A stretch of 64,000 bases of DNA from Paenibacillus qinlingensis (GTDB lineage: Bacteria > Bacillota > Bacilli > Paenibacillales > NBRC-103111). Every line of letters starts with the position of its first letter. Positions within the stretch are counted from its first letter, which is position 1. The position numbers were made by a program, and so were the translations under genes. Location: contig NZ_JABMKY010000009.1 of assembly GCF_013204845.1 (NCBI RefSeq), positions 1-64,000 on the forward strand, in the 5' to 3' direction. The notes below the pieces were generated by a model. It had not been told where the DNA came from. It made no database searches and saw nothing but the letters and a program-made list of their open reading frames with translations. Below are positions 42,225 to 50,600 of this stretch, in pieces.

Positions 42225-44075
42225 TTAACAATCTCGCACTATAAATCCACGAGGCTCAATGAAGTCTCCGTCAAACGTATAAGGCTTGTCGCTGAAGTTA
42301 ACAATAGCTCGTTTACCGGAAGAAAACTGAGTTTCCTGTACGGTACGATCCTCATTCACGAATCGGTGGGAAACTAACTCATCGTAACAAATCTGCTGCA
42401 GCCAAGTACACACTTTCGTATAGCTTTCCACAAAGCTGATTTCAAAGCTATCCCAGCGATCCTGATCAATGGACCATAACGGGGCTGAGCCGTATAACAC
42501 GTTAAATAAATCCTTCTTCCACCAAATTTCAGGACTGTGATGATTCGCATCCTCCCAACGCCATGAAGTTACAATCGCATCGTGGTATACGAGTTCATAC
42601 AAAGGAACACGCGTGTATTCATTAATAGAATAGGCGAGATAGGTATCGGTTGCTGTCCTTGTACCGAGCATCACCGATGGACGTTCATTATTTTTCCAAT
42701 CCCCAAGGTGATGAATAGAGCCTTTCTTATGAATATCTGAATTGAACCACGTACGCTGCAATGTCATCATCCCATGGACATATACGCCGTGCGATCCTAC
42801 GAAATCCGCGCCAAATTCAGCTCCTAAATACACCTTGTAATTATCTTCTAAGAGTTCATAATTCCGAAGAATTGCTTCCGCATATTGCTGACGAGTCAAA
42901 GAATGATCTTTATGATGACATTCATATAAGCCATTCGCTTGATAAACATCAACGAAATACGTTTCATGTGGATACGTGCGCAGCTCCTTCTCAACGCGCT
43001 TAATCATCTCAAGCTGTACCGCTTCCGGGCACACATACGTACCATATTGGTTGGAGTATGTCGAACCATCCGGCTTCCTCGAAGTAATCTTATCGAACAG
43101 TCCGGGATACACATTTCGTTTCAGTGGAATTCTCTCGATCTCTGCATTGCCAGCATGCCCTTCAGGGTGAATGTCTGTGAACAGCTCATAGGCACCCGTT
43201 CCATACCCCAGTTCTTTAAGCCTGCTGTCATAATCTTCTTCTGGATAAGGCAGGTGATTGGCATCCCATAAGAACAATGCCTTCTCAATGCCAGCTTCCT
43301 TTAACTTACGAGCGAAGCTCACTTCGCGCGCTTTATCCCATACATACACGTGCACTGCTCCCAGAATTTTGGCAATCGCAGGGAAGCGTTCTTCATTCTG
43401 CTTCAAAGTAAGGACTTTATTCTTAGGCCATACATAGGCTCTGTAACGCTTACACTGCGCAACATAGCCGCCTTTATCAAAGAAAACGTAACGAATCCTC
43501 CGTTCGTATCGGAATTCCCCCATTGAACTAAGCCACGTTGGGGAAAAGGTGAGAAGCCCATTCTCACGTTTCAGCGCTATCGCTGCATCAAACGGTGTTT
43601 CGAAAATAGCCATATATCCCGTTTCGAACTGTGCATCTGTGACACCTATCCATGCCATTGCCGCTCCACCGCCACAAAAGAACAGAGGTTGTTCCTCAAG
43701 GGGATAGAACGAATCATCAACTGGCAGCAGCAAGCCCTGACTATCGGTCTGTAGCAGATAGTGCTCCTTATCAGGCGTTTGGAAAGCCGGTGGAAAACTA
43801 ATTTTCTCCATCGCTACTTGAGGATCAGCTGTAAGCGTGAAACAAACCTCTGACTGATCCGTTAGTTCAATTTGTGCTATCATCGCAACTGAACCCTGTA
43901 AGTTTAGTTGTAATGTGTTTCCAAGCTGTGAGACCTTATCCAACCGTACCCCGTGCTCAAAAGGTAACTGCTCCCAGGTTTTATTCACTCGCTTATCTTT
44001 GACAGCAATCCTCATCTCACTCGGATTAAACGTAACCTCAATATGCTCATCTGCAAGTTTCCATGTGTTCAGCAT
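42225..44075 (-). CDS. Putative glycoside hydrolase, GH101/DUF5696-like, unassigned family
   Basis: A 616-residue protein without signal peptide. An N-terminal beta-sandwich of about 220 residues (IEVTFNPSEMRIAVKDKRV ... VCFTLTADP) is followed by a probable TIM barrel with strand-end acidic motifs: KALFLWDANHLPYPEEDYD, YFVDVYQANGLYECHHKDHS and YLGAEFGADFVGSHGV. A small C-terminal domain follows (RAIVNFSDKPYTFDGD). The plan resembles endo-alpha-N-acetylgalactosaminidase-like and DUF5696 proteins; Asp in FVDVYQ and Glu in GAEFG are catalytic candidates by position only. GAGGGAG lies six bases before ATG 44075. It ends at its own hairpin upstream of the LacI gene. Confidence 0.6.
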   Translation of the reverse strand: MLNTWKLADEHIEVTFNPSEMRIAVKDKRVNKTWEQLPFEHGVRLDKVSQLGNTLQLNLQGSVAMIAQIELTDQSEVCFTLTADPQVAMEKISFPPAFQTPDKEHYLLQTDSQGLLLPVDDSFYPLEEQPLFFCGGGAAMAWIGVTDAQFETGYMAIFETPFDAAIALKRENGLLTFSPTWLSSMGEFRYERRIRYVFFDKGGYVAQCKRYRAYVWPKNKVLTLKQNEERFPAIAKILGAVHVYVWDKAREVSFARKLKEAGIEKALFLWDANHLPYPEEDYDSRLKELGYGTGAYELFTDIHPEGHAGNAEIERIPLKRNVYPGLFDKITSRKPDGSTYSNQYGTYVCPEAVQLEMIKRVEKELRTYPHETYFVDVYQANGLYECHHKDHSLTRQQYAEAILRNYELLEDNYKVYLGAEFGADFVGSHGVYVHGMMTLQRTWFNSDIHKKGSIHHLGDWKNNERPSVMLGTRTATDTYLAYSINEYTRVPLYELVYHDAIVTSWRWEDANHHSPEIWWKKDLFNVLYGSAPLWSIDQDRWDSFEISFVESYTKVCTWLQQICYDELVSHRFVNEDRTVQETQFSSGKRAIVNFSDKPYTFDGDFIEPRGFIVRDC

Positions 44076-44129
44076 GTGTTTCTCCCTCTTCCATATCCAT
44101 GTGAATTTTCTATTTTAAACAACTAATTG

Positions 44130-45482
44130 TTAATGATATTCGTAGGCACCACGGTCAACGATGCCACCAACAGGACGGCTAATGCCATCGAAGTCCAATG
44201 TGGCTGTATACGTATTATCCCCACTATTAATAGCGGGTGATGTGCTCTTTAGGTGGAAATTACGGAGAGACAAATTACTGAATAAGGGGTCTGCCGTTAC
44301 ATTTCCTGTACCCGTTTTGAGAATCGCTCCATTGTAGAAAATGTTACTATTAAAGTAGACGGTTGGGATAGGTACCCCGTTAGCATCATTCGCTTTACTC
44401 ACCGTCTCACCATTCGCATACAAAATATTATTGATAACATAGACACTACTTGAATAATTCCCGATAATCTCTCCATAGTTCAGATTGGTACTTTGCGAAT
44501 TGGCATAGGTCGTATTATTATTCACATACACATTCTGCGAGCTGAAAATATTAATACCCGCTCCCCCATTTAAGTAGGAAATGTTATTGTCAACAATTGT
44601 CTTGCCTGTATACGGCGTGCCGCCAATTTGCGAATTTTTGTTATCATCGATAATGATGCCATTGCCATCTGAATATACATTGTGATTCTGCCATTTATAA
44701 TTCGTCTGATTGCCATAGACCAGATTGCCGGACACGAAATTCTTATAACCCGTACCGCTGTCTGTATTTCGGGAATGAAAAATATTAATGCCGCTCTGCG
44801 CCCAGGCTGTAAACCAACAATTGTTATAAACGGTATTGTTCGAGAAATTAATATAGTCTGCTTCTTCAGCTCCAATACCTTGACCAGGTGTATGATGCAC
44901 GTTGTTGTTGCGGACATTGATATGGGTTGCATACACGGTTGGACTTACATCCGTATTCTTCACCACACTGATGCCATTCGTATTGAATTTGCCGATGTTC
45001 CCGAGTGTATTCGTGTTTTCATAAGTCTGTGCTTCCGTATTCGATAAATTGAGGCTCCATCCGTAAATCTCGAAGCCTTCTATATTAATGTACGATGCCC
45101 CCTTCACTAGAATATGGTGCCATGCACCTTGGCTGACACGCAGGATTGGCGTATGACCTGGGTAGGCTTTATAGCTGATATAAGCATTAGCCGTCCCAGA
45201 GCGAGTAATCGTTAAGATCGGACTCCCATTATCCCAATACGTACCATTCATCACATAAACCGTATCGCCAGGATTCGTCTTGTTGGCAGCAGTCTGGATA
45301 TATCGAAGTGCCTTGGAAGGTTCAGGTCCAAGTCCCGTGTTCACATCATTGCCATCTACACTCACATAATAAGTTACAGGTGGCGCCGCATGGGCTTTTA
45401 CTGGTATACACATCCATATAGCCCACATACCGATTACTAAAAAAATCCATTTGAACACAACGAGGTCGTACCTTCTCATCAT
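44130..45482 (-). CDS. Secreted right-handed beta-helix protein
   Basis: A 450-residue exported protein: signal peptide (VVFKWIFLVIGMWAIWMCIP, cleavage near AHA-A), then a pectate-lyase-like beta-helix starting at TYYVSVDGNDVNTG and ALRYIQTAANKTNPGDTVYV, with the shared signature YSDGNGIIIDDN, and ending at RPVGGIVDRGAYEYH without any additional domain. It is the minimal form of the four related proteins in this window. ATG 45482 is chosen because AAAGGAGG lies ten bases upstream; earlier in-frame ATGs precede the site. A conserved 65-bp element lies about 200 bases upstream. Confidence 0.82.
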   Translation of the reverse strand: MMRRYDLVVFKWIFLVIGMWAIWMCIPVKAHAAPPVTYYVSVDGNDVNTGLGPEPSKALRYIQTAANKTNPGDTVYVMNGTYWDNGSPILTITRSGTANAYISYKAYPGHTPILRVSQGAWHHILVKGASYINIEGFEIYGWSLNLSNTEAQTYENTNTLGNIGKFNTNGISVVKNTDVSPTVYATHINVRNNNVHHTPGQGIGAEEADYINFSNNTVYNNCWFTAWAQSGINIFHSRNTDSGTGYKNFVSGNLVYGNQTNYKWQNHNVYSDGNGIIIDDNKNSQIGGTPYTGKTIVDNNISYLNGGAGINIFSSQNVYVNNNTTYANSQSTNLNYGEIIGNYSSSVYVINNILYANGETVSKANDANGVPIPTVYFNSNIFYNGAILKTGTGNVTADPLFSNLSLRNFHLKSTSPAINSGDNTYTATLDFDGISRPVGGIVDRGAYEYH

Positions 45483-45682
45483 CCTATTACATCCTCCTTT
45501 AATCTCGTATAAGGACAAACAAGTACTGAGACTTTTCTCCATGATGCACTCTGATGAAACCGCTATCATTCCATTCTAATAGTGCCTACTTACACCTCCT
45601 TTCAAGTGGACTGTATGCTTCGAATCCAGCTTTCGAATACATACTTCGACGCAAGCATTCAATCACATACCTTCTTTCAGTT

Positions 45683-45747
45683 ATATTCTACCTGATTGTT
45701 TTTTTCGGGAAATAAAGAATATTTAGATTCCTATTCATATATTAAGA
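45683..45747 (-). promoter_or_regulatory. Conserved 65-bp upstream element, copy A
   Basis: This segment matches 52789-52853 at 58 of 65 positions with no gaps. Both lie about 200-235 bases upstream of a beta-helix gene. On the minus strand it reads TAGGAATCTAAATAT, an A-rich spacer and CAGGTAGAATAT; TAGAAT may be a -10 box. No good -35 box is present, suggesting activator dependence. Confidence 0.6.
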
Positions 45748-45774
45748 TAGTTTCACTTCTTTTGATCATGTACA

Positions 45775-45836
45775 TAAAAACAGCGCCACCCCATGTTTCG
45801 TATGCCTTACGGCAATTCTCAACATGGGATGGCGCT
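45775..45836 (-). terminator. Long terminator hairpin after the cohesin-SLH gene
   Basis: AGCGCCACCCCATGTT (45782-45797) pairs with AACATGGGATGGCGCT (45821-45836) with one imperfect position. On the minus strand TTTTTATG follows. Its stem sequence AGCGCCACC-CAT and inner ATTCTCAACA recur in the hairpin at 57208-57270. Confidence 0.85.
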
Positions 45837-45842
45837 CTTCAC

Positions 45843-47615
45843 CTACAAGAGATTGGCATACTTGCTGTACAGTTCATATAGTAATTTAGCAGCCTCTGCA
45901 CGTGTCATGTTGTCAGTTGGCCGAATGTGCGTTCCATCACCGGAAATGATTCCTTGTTGAACTAAGGCTGCTACACTAGTTTTGGCATAGCTCGCAATGT
46001 CCGCATGGTCTGCGAATGCGCTAATTCCCGAAGCATCGCTTGGAAGTATAAGCTTATTAGTCAATTGTAATGCTCTCACTGACATCACCATTAAGTCCTG
46101 TCTAGAGATTGGTGCATTCGGCATAAACGCATTGCCATTTGCGCCATTCGTAATTCCTAAACTACGGGCAATGGACACCGATTTGAAGAAATAATCACTG
46201 GCTTGGACATCCTCAAAGGAAGAAACATCCGCGTTATCTGTATTTAGGTCAAGGGTGCGAACCAGAAGAGAAATAAAATCGGCACGTGTAATATCGTTTT
46301 TGGGTCCAAACTGTGTATCCGTAACGCCATTAATAATACCTTTGGAAGCGAGGACTTCGATCGGTTTTTGCGCCCATGCTATGTCCTTGATATCCATAAA
46401 GCTTCTGATTTCATACACGGCTGCGTACTTGCTCCAATGTGTGGTCTGGAAAATAACTCGACCTGTTGCGGCATCGTATCTGCCAGATGGCAGCCTTTGC
46501 ACATTCCCACTATCGTCGACATACCAAACATTCACATATTCAGGGTGCAGCAATTCCTCGGCTGTTGGCTGATAAGGCAGGCTTACCGTAACGGGGACCT
46601 TCTCGTTATGCCAAGCTACCTTCTGACCATCAATCTCGATGTTTAAATCGATGACTGGGTTCTTGCCAATCATAGTCCTTAGCTCACTGCTCCAGGCTGA
46701 GGTATCCGCAATTTGAACAGATAGAACAACATTGTCCGATTGTGAAAGTTCATTGTTCTTCAGCATATCTTTTGGAACAATGACTGTCGCAAGCGGCGTT
46801 TGGATGTCAACTTGCTTGATTCCACCGTTCGTCTGGAAGAAAGCAGATGGAATAGACAAAGCATATGCTGTTGCACCTTCAGTAGGGGGAATAACCACTG
46901 TCTTTTTGTTCGTAGCGTCAGATCCCTTTTGGCTTTGGAGCTGGTTAAGCAAATCTACAGTAAGTGTTGCTTTAGCTGTACCCTGATTAAGCTGCGGTGT
47001 AAGTTGCACGATATTTGTCCCAACAACTGGGGGTAAATTGCCATTCGCATTGTTATTTCCATTATTATTCCCATTACTTCCCGATACCGACCTACTTGTA
47101 ATAGGAAGAGAAGAAGATACGCCATCTGTCCAGATGGCAGGTGATGTTCCAGAAGCCCCTAATTTGACGGAAATCAGATGTACAACCGCGTTTCCTTGTT
47201 CAAGAGCTTTAAAATTCAAGGTAATAAGGTTGAAATCCCCCTGACTAGCCGGCGCTTGTCCTGTTTTTGTAATTGCATAAATAATTTGATTTCCTTCTAC
47301 TTTTGGGGCAACTTCTAGACTTGCATTCTCTGGGAAAAGGTCCCGATTAGGAGTAATGTCTGGTGAACCTGATTTATCAACATATTGCAATCGCTCTGCA
47401 TCATAGGTAAACACAATTTCCATGCCATACAGGTTGGCAACTTGTTGTCCCTTAATTGTCATCGTAATGGTCTGACCAGTCTCTACTGTGTTACTTGAAA
47501 ATGTGACGGCATATGTAGGTTGGGCTGTTGCAGCATAGCTATTCCATGAAAACAGACTCATCGTGAGGGAAACTAAGAGCATTAGGCAGGATGCCAGCTT
47601 AAAGTAAGTTTTCAT
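45843..47615 (-). CDS. Cohesin-domain surface protein with three SLH repeats
   Basis: A 590-residue exported, wall-bound protein. Order: signal peptide (about 1-30, ending SYAA); a cohesin-like beta-sandwich (about 35-168; TGQTITMTIKGQQVANLYG, IVFTYDAERLQYVD, ITLNFKAL); a Gly/Asn linker; a domain of about 200 residues that also precedes SLH repeats in the 7.3-12.1 kb protein (LTPQLNQGTAKATLTVDLLN ... WSKYAAVYEI); and three SLH repeats (about 408-590; ARADFISLLVRTL-type motifs, here ITRADFISLLVRTLDL). ATG 47615 has AAGGTGG nine bases upstream. It is 64 bases downstream of the dockerin-bearing enzyme gene. It resembles a one-cohesin anchoring scaffoldin. Confidence 0.82.
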   Translation of the reverse strand: MKTYFKLASCLMLLVSLTMSLFSWNSYAATAQPTYAVTFSSNTVETGQTITMTIKGQQVANLYGMEIVFTYDAERLQYVDKSGSPDITPNRDLFPENASLEVAPKVEGNQIIYAITKTGQAPASQGDFNLITLNFKALEQGNAVVHLISVKLGASGTSPAIWTDGVSSSLPITSRSVSGSNGNNNGNNNANGNLPPVVGTNIVQLTPQLNQGTAKATLTVDLLNQLQSQKGSDATNKKTVVIPPTEGATAYALSIPSAFFQTNGGIKQVDIQTPLATVIVPKDMLKNNELSQSDNVVLSVQIADTSAWSSELRTMIGKNPVIDLNIEIDGQKVAWHNEKVPVTVSLPYQPTAEELLHPEYVNVWYVDDSGNVQRLPSGRYDAATGRVIFQTTHWSKYAAVYEIRSFMDIKDIAWAQKPIEVLASKGIINGVTDTQFGPKNDITRADFISLLVRTLDLNTDNADVSSFEDVQASDYFFKSVSIARSLGITNGANGNAFMPNAPISRQDLMVMSVRALQLTNKLILPSDASGISAFADHADIASYAKTSVAALVQQGIISGDGTHIRPTDNMTRAEAAKLLYELYSKYANLL

Positions 47616-47643
47616 CGTCATTATCCACCTTGTGATAGAGATT

Positions 47644-47668
47644 AGGAGGAAGGTTTCCCCTTCCCCCT
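47644..47668 (-). promoter_or_regulatory. Intercistronic hairpin between the 1624-residue enzyme and cohesin-SLH genes
   Basis: AGGAGGAAGG (47644-47653) pairs with CCTTCCCCCT (47659-47668) at nine of ten positions. No U-run follows, so it is more likely an RNA-processing, stability or attenuation element within one transcript than a full terminator. Confidence 0.4.
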
Positions 47669-47679
47669 ACTTGCGCTTA

Positions 47680-50600
47680 TTAAATTTGGTTGGCTACTTC
47701 AATCAAGTCAAAGATATCGATGATATTGTCACCATTCACATCATACTTTTTCACTGTGTTCCAATCACTGCTAGACGCTGCGGATTTTCCGTATTGTTGC
47801 GCCATCAGAACTAAATAACTAAAGTTGTAACCAGCAATTTGTTGATCATTAAAATGATTAATAGCCTTATTCAGGTCGTCAGCTGCTTTATCCACATCTG
47901 CCTGTGCAGCTACCGGATTACTCTTTACAGCAAGGGCAGAAGTAATCTGAGTCTGCAGCGTCGCTTTAGATCCTGCTTCATATTGGCCTGGCTGAGTCCC
48001 CTCAACTGCATTTGATAAGATTGTTTGGGCAATCGTAATCACACCTTGGAGTGCAGTCTTGTCAATCACAACCACAACCACATTTTGCGAAGACAATTGC
48101 GCTGAGCTAAGTTCACCTTGGCCGTCTGATGTGACCGCAGCTGTCACTGCAATTACAGTAGTCTTGTCTGCTGCTGGTTCTTTGGCCTTCCAATTCAGCT
48201 TGAACACATCTCCTGATGCTGAGATTGCACCGCTTGGCTGCGTGCTCACGCCAAAGATACGAATTTGGCCTGGAACATTCTTGTCTACAGTAACGGAAGT
48301 AAGTCCAGCTTTTAGTGAAACAGCATCTACAAACTCGATATCTTCTGGATCATAACTCACCATGACGTCCACACCATAAACAGCAGTGGTTACGCTACTT
48401 GTCGGGAAAGTCAAACCTAGATTGGTGGAGAAGGATGCTCCATGATTAACGGAGCCAACACCGGCAAGTGTTGTAGATAATACTTGTTGATTTCCTACTA
48501 ATTGCCCATTTAACGCAACTAATTTGCCGCCTTTACTTCCTGTGCCATCCGTCGAGGAAGCAACAACACGAACAAAACCATTCTTTACAGCCGTTAACAA
48601 CCCCGTGGAGCTAATTACTGCCTTATTGGTCGGTGTCACACCATCAGCTTCATACACATTCCACAGTACGGTAGCTTGTGTTGCTGTTGAAGGAATGACA
48701 AACGCCTGAAATTGAGAAGTACCACCGTTCGTGCTAATATCATTGCCAGAAACGGATATGGAGGTAACAAGAATTGGCGCTTCATTCGTCGTAACGGCAA
48801 GAGATGAGCTGGATGCAGAGAGATTGCCCGCAGCGTCACGTGCACGCACACTAAAGCTGTATGCGGTAGCTGGCTGTAAATTACTAACCACATAGGTGGT
48901 TGCCGTCAAGCCGGAAGCTATTTTATTCGTACCGTTATAAACCTCATAAGTTACACTGCTTGTTTCATCCGTTGAAGCCGTCCAACTTAGATTTGCGGAT
49001 TGATGGGTTTTCTCCGTAACCTGTACATTCCCTGGCACAGTTGGCGGCGTCGTGTCTCCCACTTGCCCCTGCAGTGTCAGATTCCCCCATCGGGATGTGT
49101 TGGAATAACCGATTCCTTTACCATCACTCCAGATCGCTGTACTTGTTCTGGAACCTACACCCTTATCATCATTGACCTGTGAGTCAAAGCCTATGACTTT
49201 TCCTACAGAACCTTTAATCGTTTTAAATGGAATTTTGACTTCTACGAGATATCCAGTAGCTGTTAATGAAGTGGAGCTAGTAAATTCCGAACCATTTCCT
49301 TGGCTTCCTACCGTCTTTGCATTGTCATAATTAATTCTGTATTGTCTGTCATCCGGCTGATGAGAATTTGTTTTGCCATTGTTCTCATCCAAGAATATCT
49401 CCACAGAATCTTGTTCCCAAGGATTTGCATTGGTTTTACGTAATACAGGATCGGTAACTTCAGAAAGCACATACAGATTATCAACATCCCATAGAACTCG
49501 AACCTTCCCCGTAGCACCGGAAGTTACGGGAGCTGTGGAATTATCAATATATTTGTTAACATTGAGAATCGTCGCTGAGTTCCAGATCGGGTCAATAGCA
49601 CCATCAATCGTAGGTGTGCCAAAGCGTGCTGTTCCGCTCTCTGGCGTAAACACCATGGTTTGTCTGATGGCATCAATATCGATGACATCATTGCCAATAG
49701 GATTAGCGCTTGTATAACTGGTTTCATACGCGCCGATGTCGTATTTAGCACCTTGTGGACGTGCCGCATGAGTAATGTCAATGGAAGGTGCTAATGTCTT
49801 CGTCCCTCTATCAATAGCTGGTGAATTCGACTGGAGACGAAGGAAATTGGCATTTGCCGGATCCAACGACACGAATTTGGGATCTGTGATTACATCGTTG
49901 ACTCCGACTTCTTTCGGCGTACCACCACCATAATAGATGTTGTTGGCATAGATAACAAATTCACTGCCACTGGCATTATTAATAGAATAATTGACTTCCC
50001 CTTGACGAAGATCTCTAGAATACACAATGTTGTTAAAGATATTTACCTTCTCCGAGCTGCTTGCGAACAGCTGCGCATACGTCAAGTGAAGATTTTGATT
50101 GTTGTTGTACAGCGTATTGTTCATAATATCTACGTTAGCTGAGTTAAAAGAGTGAATACCTGATCCCCCGTTGTTATAGGAGATATTATTCTCCACCAGC
50201 GTTTTCCCTTTATAAGGCGGGAAGGTTGCTCCAGTGTTTTTATTATAATCAATAATGATCCCGTTCCCGTCGGAATACGTTTTGACTTGATTCCATTTCA
50301 CATTCGTTTGATTGTGATGGACGGTATTGTTGCGAATAATACTCTTGTAACCTGTCTGTGTGTCTATATCCACTCCCCCTAGGACACTGATACCGCTACA
50401 AGCATACATCGTATACCAAGCGTTATTGTAAACCAGATTGTCCTCTATGGTGATATAGTCAACATTAGCGGAGCCGATCCCCCCAGCAGGTAGATCATGA
50501 ATAATGCTATTTCTTACTGTAATATGATGAAAAGGTGGCAAACCATTGGCTAAATTTGTTCCACTGTTAATGTTAATTCCGTTCGTGTTGGCTTTCGTGA

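Larger units (their letters stand above)
45483..45842. other. 360-bp region upstream of the 44.1-kb beta-helix gene
   Basis: It contains a conserved 65-bp element also found upstream of the 1624-residue enzyme gene, the terminator of the cohesin-SLH gene, and a long leader of about 200 bases with a second strong Shine-Dalgarno-like AAAGGAGGTG near 45595-45605. No gene is seen. Confidence 0.6.
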
